Part shown: positions 1-9,839 of the stretch, piece by piece
How positions within the stretch are numbered: the first letter of the stretch is position 1
Layout of the letters: every line of letters begins with the position of its first letter
Source of the DNA: Gilliamella sp. App6-5
GTDB taxonomy: Bacteria > Pseudomonadota > Gammaproteobacteria > Enterobacterales > Orbaceae
Reading direction: 5' to 3'
Length of the DNA stretch: 64,000 nucleotides
Assembly (NCBI RefSeq): GCF_001690525.1
Contig: NZ_LZGT01000072.1
Coordinates: forward strand, 1 to 64,000
Program-made: the position numbers and the translations under genes
Notes under the pieces: generated by a model
What the model was told of the DNA's origin: nothing
Database searches by the model: none
The model's input: only the letters and a program-made list of their open reading frames with translations

Positions 1-1
1 C

Positions 2-2362
2 ATTGATTTTACCAGCACAAATCGTCAGATATCCATCGATTCAGTACTCAGCCAAACCGCATCACTGACTTTTCATCCCAACCCCTTACCACTTACACTC
101 ACCCAAATAAGCTCACTGGATATTGAAGATAAACCCCGCACACTCTATGGGGTGATTACTGAATTTAGTTTTGTCTCAATGAGTGAAGACCAAGCTCACT
201 ATCGGGTGGTGTTTGAATCTAAAGTGGCATTGCTAGCTAACCATCATCAAAGTGCTATTTTTCAAAATAGAAGCGTCGTTGAAGTCGTTGAAGAGGTGTT
301 GCGTAATCACGGTTTTATCGGGATTGATTTTCGAATGGAGTTAAATGAAACTTACCCTGCTCGTGAGTTCATTACCCAGTGGCAAGAAAGTGATTTAACC
401 TTTATTCAGCGATTATTAGCTGATGTCGGTATCTGGTTTTATTTTGAAACGCATCCAAAACATCGCTGTGATGTCATGGTCATGAGTGATTATGAACAAG
501 GATTAAAAAAGGCGGGTAATATTGCAATTAAGCAGCCCAGTGGTTTAAATGATAGTCGCCGTCATAGCGTATGGGATTTGCAATTTAGCAGCAAAACCAA
601 ACCCAATCAGGTGCGTATTAATGATTACAACTACCGCACGGCAAATAACAACCTTCACATCACCGATAATAGTCAACAAAAAGATATCACAACCCGTGGC
701 GATGACTATCGTTATGAAGAGCATCATAAAACAGAGGGAGATATTCAAACTGTTGAAAGTGGCAAATGGTATGCCCACATCCGCCATCAACAACATATTA
801 CCGAACAATTAACTATTTATGGCAAATGTAATGATTACCAGTTAGCGCCAGGGCAACTTCTTATTATTGATGGCTGCCCAATTAACGATATCAAAGACGG
901 CATTATGATTGTTGCAACCCATAGTCATGGTGACCGAACCGAATCATACCAAACCCACTTTACCGCTATACCGTTTAATGTACTTAAACCTTATCGTCCT
1001 GCGCCATTACCGTGGCCACAAGTGAGCGGTACATTACCAGCAAGAGTGACCAGTCCTAATCACGATACCTATGGCTATATTGACCCTCAGGGGCGCTATC
1101 GTATTAAGTTTAACTTTGATTTAAAAAACTGGAAAAAAGGCGAAGAAAGTTTATGGGTTAGGCTTGCCAAGCCTTATTCAGGGAATACCTATGGTTTTCA
1201 TTTTCCCCTTATTGAGGGTACCGAAGTTGCCGTTGCTTTTACGAATGGCAATCCTGACCGCCCCTATATTGCCCATGCAATGCATGACAGCGCCCACCCA
1301 GACCATGTGTCTATCCGCAATAAACACCGCAATGTAATTCGAACACCCGCCAATAACAAATTGCGAATGGATGATAAGCGCGGGCAAGAGCATATCAAAC
1401 TAGCCACCGAATACGGTAAAACACAACTCAATCTAGGGCATTTAGTTGATAATAAAAAAAGTAAGCGAGGTGAAGGCTTTGAGCTGCGCACCGATGAGTG
1501 GGGGGCAATACGAGCGGGTAAAGGGGTTTATGTTACCACCACAGCGCAAGAAAAAGCTGCCGGCCAACAGCTTGAAATGCAAGATTCAATAAAACAAATC
1601 GAAAAATCTTTAAATATTTCTTATACGCTAATTGAGTGTGGAAAATCAAGCGGTGCCGAACCTGCCGAAATCAGCCAACAACAAGCATTGCAATCAGCAA
1701 CCAACCAATTACAGCAACCAACGGTTGTTATTCATGGTGATCAAGGCATAGCGCAAACTTCATCAAAAAGCATCCAAAGTTCAGCCAGTGAAAATATTAT
1801 TGTTACTGCTGGTAAAAACGCTAGCGTGAATATTTTCAAAAAACTGTCAATGGCAGCCGGTGAAATGGTCTCTATTTTTGCGCATAAATTGGGGATTAAG
1901 CTGATTGCCGCATCGGGCAGGGTTGAAATTCAAGCGCAGTCAGATGAATTAGAACTCACTGCAGAAAAAAATATGTTTATAACCAGTAGTGGCGGCAAAG
2001 TAACAATCAACGCTCAACAAGAGTTATTGCTACTTAGTGGTGGCGCTGGCATTCGTATTAAAAATGGCACGATAGAGTTAATTGCGCCAACTAGCATCTT
2101 ACAAAAAACAGCTTTACTCTCTTATTCTGGTGCCGAAAGTATTAAAGAAGTGACCCCTTCATTTAATAAAGGCGACTTTTCACGCAAGTTTAAATTACAT
2201 TTCAATGGTTCATCATCGCAAGTATTAAAAAACCATCCTTATCGAATTCATTTTAGCGATGGCAGCACACAAGACGGGATGACTGATGAAAATGGTGAAA
2301 CACAAATGTTACCAATGACAGAATTAGAACAATTGAAAATAGAAATATTAACCAAGGATTAA
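2..2362 (+). CDS. vgrG: T6SS spike protein VgrG, 5'-truncated by window edge
   Basis: Valine-glycine repeat protein G trimerises as the puncturing spike on the T6SS Hcp tube and carries effectors. The reading frame is open back to base 2 with no stop, so the true start lies outside the window; the GTG at 152 is internal. The segment with FITQWQESDLTFIQRLL and WFYFE is typical of the phage-gpD-like VgrG core. It is followed by the gp5/OB-fold region (residues ~330-400 of the visible part), then a beta-helical C-terminal extension of the DUF2345 type with repeated hydrophobic strands. The last ~60 residues (LHFNGSSSQVLKNHPYRIHF) look like a small extra domain that could dock cargo. The lipase gene starts 4 bases after the stop, so this VgrG probably delivers that effector. 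Confidence 0.95.
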   Translation: MDFTSTNRQISIDSVLSQTASLTFHPNPLPLTLTQISSLDIEDKPRTLYGVITEFSFVSMSEDQAHYRVVFESKVALLANHHQSAIFQNRSVVEVVEEVLRNHGFIGIDFRMELNETYPAREFITQWQESDLTFIQRLLADVGIWFYFETHPKHRCDVMVMSDYEQGLKKAGNIAIKQPSGLNDSRRHSVWDLQFSSKTKPNQVRINDYNYRTANNNLHITDNSQQKDITTRGDDYRYEEHHKTEGDIQTVESGKWYAHIRHQQHITEQLTIYGKCNDYQLAPGQLLIIDGCPINDIKDGIMIVATHSHGDRTESYQTHFTAIPFNVLKPYRPAPLPWPQVSGTLPARVTSPNHDTYGYIDPQGRYRIKFNFDLKNWKKGEESLWVRLAKPYSGNTYGFHFPLIEGTEVAVAFTNGNPDRPYIAHAMHDSAHPDHVSIRNKHRNVIRTPANNKLRMDDKRGQEHIKLATEYGKTQLNLGHLVDNKKSKRGEGFELRTDEWGAIRAGKGVYVTTTAQEKAAGQQLEMQDSIKQIEKSLNISYTLIECGKSSGAEPAEISQQQALQSATNQLQQPTVVIHGDQGIAQTSSKSIQSSASENIIVTAGKNASVNIFKKLSMAAGEMVSIFAHKLGIKLIAASGRVEIQAQSDELELTAEKNMFITSSGGKVTINAQQELLLLSGGAGIRIKNGTIELIAPTSILQKTALLSYSGAESIKEVTPSFNKGDFSRKFKLHFNGSSSQVLKNHPYRIHFSDGSTQDGMTDENGETQMLPMTELEQLKIEILTKD

Positions 2363-2365
2363 CCG

Positions 2366-4957
2366 ATGTCTAATACACATACTTCAGACGATTGCATCAC
2401 CGAGGTTGACGGTGTAATTGGTTTACCCTCAAACTCTACTGATGCCATGTTAACCCAAAATGTTTGCGTGCCTGCGCCATTGCCATGTATTGTGATTTTG
2501 ATTCATGGCGTGAATGATGTTGGCGAAGCGTTCCCAAATTTAGATAAAGGGATTTGTGAGGGATTAAATAAGCGTTTAGGACGTAGTGACTTAAAGCCTA
2601 ACAAATGGCAATGGGCTAAAGTTGATGATGACGACTTTTCACCCAGAATGCAAATGTTAACTGAGTGGGAAGAAACAGCAAAAATTAAACCACCACTAAA
2701 ACCTAAAGTAGAAAAACATAAAGGTAATTCGCCTGTTATTCCATTTTATTGGGGTTATAAACCAGTCGATGTTGATACTTACTATAGTGAACAAGAAGCC
2801 TATAAAGCCAGATTAGAAAAGGGCAAGCCAGATGAACTACCTTATGATGCCTATTGGATTGAACAAGAGACTAAAGAACTGGCTGAAATTTATGGTTTTT
2901 CAAAATTAAATCATGATCATTTTGGTAATTGGATTGATTACCATTTTACTCGCAATGGTGGTCCTTTTTCGGATGCAACCACCTGCATTCCCGATATGTA
3001 TGGTCCAGGGTTTACCTCGTTTACGAATTTAGTTGCCCGATTGGGATCGCAAAATGGGGCTAAAGCTTATTATAACCCACATCGCATCTATATGGTGTTT
3101 GCCGCTCGTCGCTTAGCCAATTTAATTATTAAAATTAGAAAAGATGAAAAGTTGACGGAAGCACCAATCAATATTGTGGCGCATAGTCAAGGGACAATTA
3201 TTACCATGTTAGCTAATATGATGCTAGCTGAGGAAGGTTATTTACCAGCTGATTGTGTGATACTTGCACACTCACCGTATGCTTTTGATTACACTTTTTT
3301 AGAATCACAATCGAAAGAATCTGGCATGGGGGTGCAAACTAACAAAGCGCGTAAGCAAACCTTTATTAATTTTGTGCAAGCCATAAAAGATGGGCAAGAT
3401 TTAAGAGAAAACAAATATGAAGATCCCGAAACGTTAATTGAAAAAGGGGTTGCTGTTAAAACTATTAAAGGCGATATGCTTAATCCTTCAAAGCAGGATT
3501 ATGATTTTACCAATCCGCTTTATTGTCGAAATAACTTTGGCAAAGTGTATAACTACTTTAGTCCTAATGATCAAGTGGTTTCATTGCGTAGTGTTGAGGG
3601 CATGGGCTGGCAAGGTATACCTAATCACGTATTTAAGCAATGTGGTGACAATTTAAAGCAACGTGCATTTGGTCATCGTATGACTGTGGGTGAAGATCCC
3701 GCTAAATTTATCTGTTTTAGACCCAAAGGAGCCTTTGAAATAGCCGTGCCTGAATACCTTGATAAAAAGGCGTTAAAGGATAGACAGATCGATATTATAA
3801 AAAAATATGATGCCGAACAAGAAAGCTTTTCTTTTATGTATAAAATGTATATTTATTTAACCAAAGATGAAATCGCGTTAGTCAATCAACATAACCCCAT
3901 TGAGAACGGCAGCTTTGTTTATGGCTATTACGATAATATTAAAGATAAAATTATTATTTATTATCAAGTGGATGAAAAAATTATTGCGCAATTAGAACAA
4001 GATAAGGAGCATGGTGTTTATTCACCAACTGAAACGGGATCGGTTAGTAATGCGAGATATCGAGTTAGAGAAAAGTTAAATATTAATGGTGAACAAGTCC
4101 CTGAACCAATTATTTATACCGGATGTGGAAAAAGTGCGAAAACAAAATTAGCTCAAGCGATTTATTATAATGATCTGTTTTTAGATAAAAATAAATATGA
4201 TGAACATGAAAGGTGGTATAAAGAATCTGACGAGTATAAACCTTATCCTAAATATGAATTTTATTATCCTCATCCAGATAGACCCAAAAAACGCATCGGT
4301 AGTTCTAATCATTCACTTGATAGTGTTTATTATTATCCATGGCCTAAAGACAGATTAAATGAGCATCCCGAATGGTTGCCGGGATTTTCCCATTTTCGTT
4401 TTACAGATGATCCGCATAAATTCGAGGTATGGTGTTTTCCGTCTGGTGAAGAACTGAAACAAAAGGTTTATGAATATGTCCAAAAACAGACAGAGCAAGC
4501 CGAAGACAGTTCTCATCATTCAGGTATTACTTTAAACGAGCAAGTCCCTTCTCATATCATGGCATTTGATCTTGCGTTGGGCGAAGTCAATATTTGCAGT
4601 AAAGAAAACCGACGAACGTGGCAACAATTAATTCACCTTGCCGATTGGCGATCACCAGAAAATGAAGACTCAGACACAATAAAGTATAAAAATGATGGTA
4701 TTTTGCCAGTCCCAATTAAGTCGATGATGCACCTATTACAGGGGAAAGTCCCAGACGGTGTAATAAATGAATTTAAGCAGGTTGAAACTATTTACCAAAT
4801 GGCTTTGCTTGTTGGTGGTGGAAATATTATAACGAAAGTCGCTGCCAAACAAGCCGCTAAACTAGCAGTCACGGTGGGCGGTAAAGTTTTTGGTTTCTAT
4901 ATTAATCCAAAACAACAATGGCCACTGCCAGTGCCAGATACAGAAAGGAGAAGTTAA
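2366..4957 (+). CDS. Tle3-family (DUF3274) T6SS lipase effector
   Basis: Predicted antibacterial phospholipase delivered by the adjacent VgrG. An alpha/beta-hydrolase start is visible at residues ~43-55 (VILIHGVNDVGEAF), and the nucleophile elbow NIVAHSQGTIIT lies at about 266-277, with Ser near 272 in an A-H-S-Q-G context. The long region after the elbow (about 400-860, rich in Tyr, Lys and Asp) matches the general layout of the Tle3/DUF3274 class. No signal peptide is present, as expected for a T6SS cargo protein. Context supports the call: vgrG is immediately upstream, and Tli3-like genes with N-terminal membrane anchors are immediately downstream (4-base gap). Family membership is recognised by eye; the catalytic Asp and His were not assigned. 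Confidence 0.85.
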   Translation: MSNTHTSDDCITEVDGVIGLPSNSTDAMLTQNVCVPAPLPCIVILIHGVNDVGEAFPNLDKGICEGLNKRLGRSDLKPNKWQWAKVDDDDFSPRMQMLTEWEETAKIKPPLKPKVEKHKGNSPVIPFYWGYKPVDVDTYYSEQEAYKARLEKGKPDELPYDAYWIEQETKELAEIYGFSKLNHDHFGNWIDYHFTRNGGPFSDATTCIPDMYGPGFTSFTNLVARLGSQNGAKAYYNPHRIYMVFAARRLANLIIKIRKDEKLTEAPINIVAHSQGTIITMLANMMLAEEGYLPADCVILAHSPYAFDYTFLESQSKESGMGVQTNKARKQTFINFVQAIKDGQDLRENKYEDPETLIEKGVAVKTIKGDMLNPSKQDYDFTNPLYCRNNFGKVYNYFSPNDQVVSLRSVEGMGWQGIPNHVFKQCGDNLKQRAFGHRMTVGEDPAKFICFRPKGAFEIAVPEYLDKKALKDRQIDIIKKYDAEQESFSFMYKMYIYLTKDEIALVNQHNPIENGSFVYGYYDNIKDKIIIYYQVDEKIIAQLEQDKEHGVYSPTETGSVSNARYRVREKLNINGEQVPEPIIYTGCGKSAKTKLAQAIYYNDLFLDKNKYDEHERWYKESDEYKPYPKYEFYYPHPDRPKKRIGSSNHSLDSVYYYPWPKDRLNEHPEWLPGFSHFRFTDDPHKFEVWCFPSGEELKQKVYEYVQKQTEQAEDSSHHSGITLNEQVPSHIMAFDLALGEVNICSKENRRTWQQLIHLADWRSPENEDSDTIKYKNDGILPVPIKSMMHLLQGKVPDGVINEFKQVETIYQMALLVGGGNIITKVAAKQAAKLAVTVGGKVFGFYINPKQQWPLPVPDTERRS

Positions 4958-4960
4958 CCG

Positions 4961-5704
4961 ATGATGTTAGCAATACTATCGACCCTTATTGGGGGAGCGT
5001 TATTTATTATTATGCTAATTAAGCAATATCGTGAGCGATGGCAAATGGTGAGTTATCTGTTCTTTATTTTGGGGATATTGGCACTTTCGCCAGTTAATAA
5101 TATACGAAAGCCTATCATTGTTCCTCCCTCGCAAATTGTGTACCGTTTTGATGAAAACCGTTATATTTTATTGACAGGTTATCGATGTGAAGGGCAAGCT
5201 TATTTTATTGATGATAAAGAACAAGTTTATTTCAGCATAGCTCCTCACTCTTGGCGTATTTATACTGAACCCTATCGGCATCCAGCTAAAAATTATATTT
5301 CTATTCCTTATTATGATCTTACAGGCTTTGAAATCTCAATTGATGGGGGGCGTTCATTTAGAAGTATCCATTTAGGGGTTGGACATTATTTAGGTAATCA
5401 TGATTCACCGCAATACGATGTGGTGAATGATCAGGCTTTTATTCTAGGCAAAGATGGCCAGCTTTATGCATCAGAAGCGCCATTTGGCACCAAAGGTTGG
5501 AGTATGTTATCGAAAAAAGAACAGCTTGAACAAAAAGCTATTTTAGGCAGAAGCCAAATTATCCCCGAAAGTATTCCCCCTATTCCAAGTGACTATACTG
5601 GTTGGGATAAAATGCGCTGTGATTATAATGCCAAAGGAACTAAATTGCCCGATAACCATACCGTGTTAGAGGTCTATCAACACTTGTTAGGCACAGCTAA
5701 ATAA
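4961..5704 (+). CDS. Tli3-like immunity protein, type A copy 1
   Basis: Probable periplasm-facing immunity protein against the Tle3-like lipase. It has two hydrophobic helices at the N-terminus (residues ~1-20 and 29-45), then a soluble domain beginning with IVYRFDENRYILLTGYRC. That domain also contains paired Cys residues and ends near GWDKMRCDYN. The same blueprint (xxYRxDxxRYxxLxGxxC ... SIDGGRSF ... GWDKxRC) occurs in the type B proteins, so A and B are distant paralogues. Copy 1 differs from copies 2 and 3 mainly in one block (about residues 87-125, FSIAPHSWRIYTEP and SIPYYDLTGFEIS). The start follows the lipase stop by 3 bases. The immunity role is inferred from position and family resemblance. 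Confidence 0.7.
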   Translation: MMLAILSTLIGGALFIIMLIKQYRERWQMVSYLFFILGILALSPVNNIRKPIIVPPSQIVYRFDENRYILLTGYRCEGQAYFIDDKEQVYFSIAPHSWRIYTEPYRHPAKNYISIPYYDLTGFEISIDGGRSFRSIHLGVGHYLGNHDSPQYDVVNDQAFILGKDGQLYASEAPFGTKGWSMLSKKEQLEQKAILGRSQIIPESIPPIPSDYTGWDKMRCDYNAKGTKLPDNHTVLEVYQHLLGTAK

Positions 5705-5715
5705 GGAATTAAGGC

Positions 5716-6585
5716 ATGAAACAGAAAATAACTCAATTGTTGATAATGTTATTGGTTGTCCCCGTGGTTTTGGTCGTGATTTTATCGACTTTTGCTCCAT
5801 TCCCCTCTACCGAGCCAATGCCACTTATGCGGCCTAAACCATTACCCAAAGAAGGTTATCAACTCTTTTATTATGTAACCAATAATGGATTTGTTGTTAA
5901 AAATTCTTTTTATTATGTCAGTAAAAAGCGACAGGTGATTTATCGTTATGATGCCGATCGTTATTTAGAGCTACAAGGTGAAAATTGCAGTGGATTTATT
6001 TGGTATCATGATGATAAAAATAATATTCATACCTTAATTACCAAACGATTTTATACAGCTTATCATTTACCGAAATTTAACTACTATAACCCCGGCAAAC
6101 AGTATATTGCCATTCCCACCAATGATCTGTCCGATTTTGTTTTTTCAGTCGATGGTGGCAGACATTTTATAAAAGCGATGGTTTCCCCAATGGCAGCTGT
6201 ACCAGGAGAAGAAGTTGATTATTTTATTGGGGTGGATGATTCGCCAATTGAGGATACTTATTATGAACCAGAAAAACCAAATACACCGATTACTATTTCG
6301 GGTAATACTGGCTATTTTGTCTTAAAAAATCATGAGGTGATATTTGGGGCTTCTTATAGATATAATCGACTTGATTATGAAAATGGATTAAGCAACTATC
6401 AAATTTTTTACCCATCAGCGGCGTTTTCTGATAAAAGAGTTAGAGATGGCTCTAAGTTTGGTGCTTATAAAAAATTGCTCAATAATAAAGAATATCAATT
6501 ACGGGTAAATTCAATAAAAAATCTAAAACCCGAACCTTACCAAGGTTGGGACAAAATACGTTGTGAGGTTGGGGCGGAAAGGTAA
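5716..6585 (+). CDS. Tli3-like immunity protein, type B copy 1
   Basis: Second immunity-like protein of the pair. It has one N-terminal hydrophobic segment (about residues 8-27, LLIMLLVVPVVLVVILST) that acts as a signal anchor. A periplasmic domain follows with VIYRYDADRYLELQGENC, FSVDGGRHF and a C-terminal GWDKIRC, mirroring the type A protein. Copy 1 has a distinctive segment at residues 50-63 (YYVTNNGFVVKNS). Its central variable block (IEDTYYEPEKP) is shared with copy 3 but not copy 2. The ribosome site AAGGAATTAAGGC precedes the ATG. The stop overlaps the next gene's start as TAATG, which implies translational coupling across the array. Confidence 0.7.
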   Translation: MKQKITQLLIMLLVVPVVLVVILSTFAPFPSTEPMPLMRPKPLPKEGYQLFYYVTNNGFVVKNSFYYVSKKRQVIYRYDADRYLELQGENCSGFIWYHDDKNNIHTLITKRFYTAYHLPKFNYYNPGKQYIAIPTNDLSDFVFSVDGGRHFIKAMVSPMAAVPGEEVDYFIGVDDSPIEDTYYEPEKPNTPITISGNTGYFVLKNHEVIFGASYRYNRLDYENGLSNYQIFYPSAAFSDKRVRDGSKFGAYKKLLNNKEYQLRVNSIKNLKPEPYQGWDKIRCEVGAER

Positions 6586-7331
6586 TGATGATGTTAGCAA
6601 TACTATCGACCCTTATTGGGGGAGTGTTATTTATTATTATGCTAATTAAGCAATATCGTGAGCGATGGCAAATGGTGAGTTATCTGTTCTTTATTTTGGG
6701 GATATTGGCACTTTCGCCAGTTAATAATATACGAAAGCCTATCATTGTTCCTCCCTCGCAAATTGTGTACCGTTTTGATGAAAACCGTTATATTTTATTG
6801 ACAGGTTATCGATGTGAAGGGCAAGCTTATTTTATTGATGATAAAGAACAAGTTTATTACCTTTTAGCCGCTCATTCTTGGGATCTATATACAGAGCCTT
6901 ATCGGCATCCAGCAAAAAACTATCTTTCAATCCCATTGTCGGATGTGTCGGCAATATATACTTCCATTGATGGGGGTCGTTCATTTAGAAGTATCCATTT
7001 AGGGGTCGGTCATTATTTAGGTAATCATGATTCACCGCAATACGATGTGGTGAATGATCAGGCTTTTATTTTAGGCAAAGATGGTCAGCTTTATGCATCA
7101 GAAGCGCCATTTGGCACCAAAGGTTGGAGTATGTTATCGAAAAAAGACCAGCTTGAACAAAAAGCTATTTTAGGCAGAAGCCAAATTATTCCCGAAAGTA
7201 TTCCCCCTATTCCAAGTGACTATACCGGTTGGGATAAAATGCGCTGTGATTATAATGCCAAAGGAACTAAATTGCCCGATAACCATACCGTGTTAGAGGT
7301 CTATCAACACTTGTTAGGCACAGCTAAATAA
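6585..7331 (+). CDS. Tli3-like immunity protein, type A copy 2
   Basis: Second copy of the type A two-helix protein. It starts inside the stop of the preceding gene (TAATG) and gains one extra N-terminal Met over copy 1. Except for the substituted block YYLLAAHSWDLYTEP ... SIPLSDVSAIYTS (about 88-125), it is nearly identical to copy 1, and that block is the one carried by copy 3. No indels separate the copies. It is co-oriented and coupled with type B copy 2, 11 bases downstream. Function is inferred as for copy 1; retained divergent blocks suggest it may neutralise a different lipase variant. Confidence 0.68.
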   Translation: MMMLAILSTLIGGVLFIIMLIKQYRERWQMVSYLFFILGILALSPVNNIRKPIIVPPSQIVYRFDENRYILLTGYRCEGQAYFIDDKEQVYYLLAAHSWDLYTEPYRHPAKNYLSIPLSDVSAIYTSIDGGRSFRSIHLGVGHYLGNHDSPQYDVVNDQAFILGKDGQLYASEAPFGTKGWSMLSKKDQLEQKAILGRSQIIPESIPPIPSDYTGWDKMRCDYNAKGTKLPDNHTVLEVYQHLLGTAK

Positions 7332-7342
7332 GGAATTAAGGC

Positions 7343-8212
7343 ATGAAACAAAAAATAACTCAATTGTTGATAATGTTATTGGTTGTCCCCGTGGTGTTGG
7401 TCGTGATTTTATCGACTTTTGCTCCATTCCCCTCTACCGAGCCAATGCCACTTATGCGGCCTAAACCATTACCCAAAGAAGGTTATCAATTATTCCATAG
7501 TATTGCTAGAAATGGTGATTTGCTAGATTATTCCTTTTATTATGTCAGTAAAAAGCGACAGGTGATTTATCGTTATGATGCCGATCGTTATTTAGAGCTA
7601 CAAGGTGAAAATTGCAGTGGATTGATTTGGTATCATGATGACAAAAATAATATTCATACCTTAATTACCAGTCGATTTTATACAGCTTATCATTTACCGA
7701 AATTTAACTACTATAACCCCGGCAAACAGTATATTGCCATTCCTACCAATGATCTGTCCGATTTTGTTTTTTCAGTCGATGGTGGCAGACATTTTATAAA
7801 AGCGATGGTTTCCCCAATGGCAGCTGTACCAGGAGAAGAAGTTGATTATTTTATTGGGGTGGATGATTCGCCTATTCAAGCAATTTATGATTCAATTGTT
7901 AAGAGTAATGAGCCTATTAGTGTTTCAGGTAATACTGGCTATTTTGTTTTAAAAAATGGCGAGGTAATATTTGGGGCTTCACATAATTATCATGATTTTG
8001 ATTATGAAAATGGCCTTTGGAATTTTCAGATTTTTTACCCATCAGCGGCATTTTCTGATAAAAGAGTTAGAGATGGCTCTAGGTTTGGTGCTTATAAAAA
8101 AATGCTCAATAGTAAAGAATATCAATTACGGGTAAATTCAATAAAAAATTTAAAACCAGAACCTTACCAAGGTTGGGACAAAATACGTTGTGAGGTTGGA
8201 GCGGAAAGGTAA
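7343..8212 (+). CDS. Tli3-like immunity protein, type B copy 2
   Basis: Second copy of the type B single-anchor protein. N-terminal variable segment FHSIARNGDLLDYS is shared with copy 3. The central variable block (IQAIYDSIVKSNEPISVS and GASHNYHDFDYENGLWNFQ, about residues 179-225) is unique to this copy. The framework, including FSVDGGRHF and the terminal GWDKIRCEVGAER, is identical to the other copies. The stop overlaps the start of type A copy 3. The block pattern indicates recombination among diverged immunity alleles rather than simple drift. The immunity role is inferred. Confidence 0.68.
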   Translation: MKQKITQLLIMLLVVPVVLVVILSTFAPFPSTEPMPLMRPKPLPKEGYQLFHSIARNGDLLDYSFYYVSKKRQVIYRYDADRYLELQGENCSGLIWYHDDKNNIHTLITSRFYTAYHLPKFNYYNPGKQYIAIPTNDLSDFVFSVDGGRHFIKAMVSPMAAVPGEEVDYFIGVDDSPIQAIYDSIVKSNEPISVSGNTGYFVLKNGEVIFGASHNYHDFDYENGLWNFQIFYPSAAFSDKRVRDGSRFGAYKKMLNSKEYQLRVNSIKNLKPEPYQGWDKIRCEVGAER

Positions 8213-8958
8213 TGATGATGTTAGCAATACTATCGACCCTTATTGGGGGGGCGTTATTTATTATTATGCTAATTAAGCAATATCGTGAGCGATGGCAAAT
8301 GGTGAGTTATCTGTTCTTTATTTTGGGGATATTGGCACTTTCGCCAGTTAATAATATACGAAAGCCTATCATTGTTCCTCCCTCGCAAATTGTGTACCGT
8401 TTTGATGAAAACCGTTATATTTTATTGACAGGTTATCGATGTGAAGGGCAAGCTTATTTTATTGATGATAAAGAACAAGTTTATTACCTTTTAGCCGCTC
8501 ATTCTTGGGATCTATATACAGAGCCTTATCGGCATCCAGCAAAAAACTATCTTTCAATCCCATTGTCGGATGTGTCGGCAATATATACTTCCATTGATGG
8601 GGGTCGTTCATTTAGAAGTATCCGTTTAGGGGTTGGAAATTATTTAGGTAATCATGATTCACCGCAATACGATGTGGTGAATGATCAGGCTTTTATTCTA
8701 GGCAAAGATGGTCAGCTTTATGTATCAGAAGCGCCATTTGGCACCAAAGGTCCGCATATGTTATTGAAAAAAGACCAGCTTGAACAAGAAGCAATTTTAG
8801 GCAGAAGCCAAATAATTCCCGAAAGTATTCCCCCTATTCCAAGTGACTATACCGGTTGGGATAAAATGCGCTGTGATTATAATGCCAAAGGAACTAAATT
8901 GCCCGATAACCATACCGTGTTAGAGGTCTATCAACACTTGTTAGGCACAGCTAAATAA
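8212..8958 (+). CDS. Tli3-like immunity protein, type A copy 3
   Basis: Third type A copy. It carries the same 88-125 block as copy 2, but has further changes near residues 135-180: RSIRLGVGNYLGN in place of RSIHLGVGHYLGN, and GTKGPHMLLKKDQLEQEA in place of GTKGWSMLSKKDQLEQKA. The two N-terminal membrane helices and conserved Cys residues are intact, so it looks functional rather than decaying. It starts within the stop of the previous gene and is followed after 11 bases by type B copy 3. Confidence 0.68.
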   Translation: MMMLAILSTLIGGALFIIMLIKQYRERWQMVSYLFFILGILALSPVNNIRKPIIVPPSQIVYRFDENRYILLTGYRCEGQAYFIDDKEQVYYLLAAHSWDLYTEPYRHPAKNYLSIPLSDVSAIYTSIDGGRSFRSIRLGVGNYLGNHDSPQYDVVNDQAFILGKDGQLYVSEAPFGTKGPHMLLKKDQLEQEAILGRSQIIPESIPPIPSDYTGWDKMRCDYNAKGTKLPDNHTVLEVYQHLLGTAK

Positions 8959-8969
8959 GGAATTAAGGC

Positions 8970-9839
8970 ATGAAACAAAAAATAACTCAATTGTTGATAA
9001 TGTTATTGGTTGTCCCCGTGGTGTTGGTCGTGATTTTATCGACTTTTGCTCCATTCCCCTCTACCGAGCCAATGCCACTTATGCGGCCTAAACCATTACC
9101 CAAAGAAGGTTATCAATTATTCCATAGTATTGCCAGAAATGGTGATTTGCTAGATTATTCCTTTTATTATGTCAGTAAAAAGCGACAGGTGATTTATCGT
9201 TATGATGCCGATCGTTATTTAGAGCTACAAGGTGAAAATTGCAGTGGATTGATTTGGTATCATGATGACAAAAATAATATTCATACCTTAATTACCAGTC
9301 GATTTTATACAGCTTATCATTTACCGAAATTTAACTACTATAACCCCGGCAAACAGTATATTGCCATTCCTACCAATGATCTGTCCGATTTTGTTTTTTC
9401 AGTCGATGGTGGCAGACATTTTATAAAAGCGATGGTTTCCCCAATGGCAGCTGTACCAGGAGAAGAAGTTGATTATTTTATTGGGGTGGATGATTCGCCA
9501 ATTGAGGATACTTATTATGAACCAGAAAAACCAAATACACCGATTACTATTTCGGGTAATACTGGCTATTTTGTCTTAAAAAATCATGAGGTGATATTTG
9601 GGGCTTCTTATAGATATAATCGAATTGATTATGAACATGGATTAAGTAACTATCAAATTTTTTACCCATCAGCGGCGTTTTCTGATAAAAGAGTTAGAGA
9701 TGGCTCTAGATTTGGTGCCTATGATAGTCTTATTGATAATAAAGAATATCAATTACGGGTAAATTCAATAAAAAATCTAAAACCCGAACCTTACCAAGGT
9801 TGGGACAAAATACGTTGTGAGGTTGGGGCGGAAAGGTAA
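8970..9839 (+). CDS. Tli3-like immunity protein, type B copy 3
   Basis: Third type B copy and last of the array. It is a mosaic. Residues 50-63 match copy 2 (FHSIARNGDLLDYS). The central block matches copy 1 (IEDTYYEPEKPNTPITIS, then GASYRYNRIDYEHG). A short segment near residue 257 (FGAYDSLIDNKEY) is unique, where copies 1 and 2 have AYKKLLNNKEY or AYKKMLNSKEY. After its stop the tandem period ends and a normal 32-base spacer leads to the PAAR gene. Confidence 0.68.
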   Translation: MKQKITQLLIMLLVVPVVLVVILSTFAPFPSTEPMPLMRPKPLPKEGYQLFHSIARNGDLLDYSFYYVSKKRQVIYRYDADRYLELQGENCSGLIWYHDDKNNIHTLITSRFYTAYHLPKFNYYNPGKQYIAIPTNDLSDFVFSVDGGRHFIKAMVSPMAAVPGEEVDYFIGVDDSPIEDTYYEPEKPNTPITISGNTGYFVLKNHEVIFGASYRYNRIDYEHGLSNYQIFYPSAAFSDKRVRDGSRFGAYDSLIDNKEYQLRVNSIKNLKPEPYQGWDKIRCEVGAER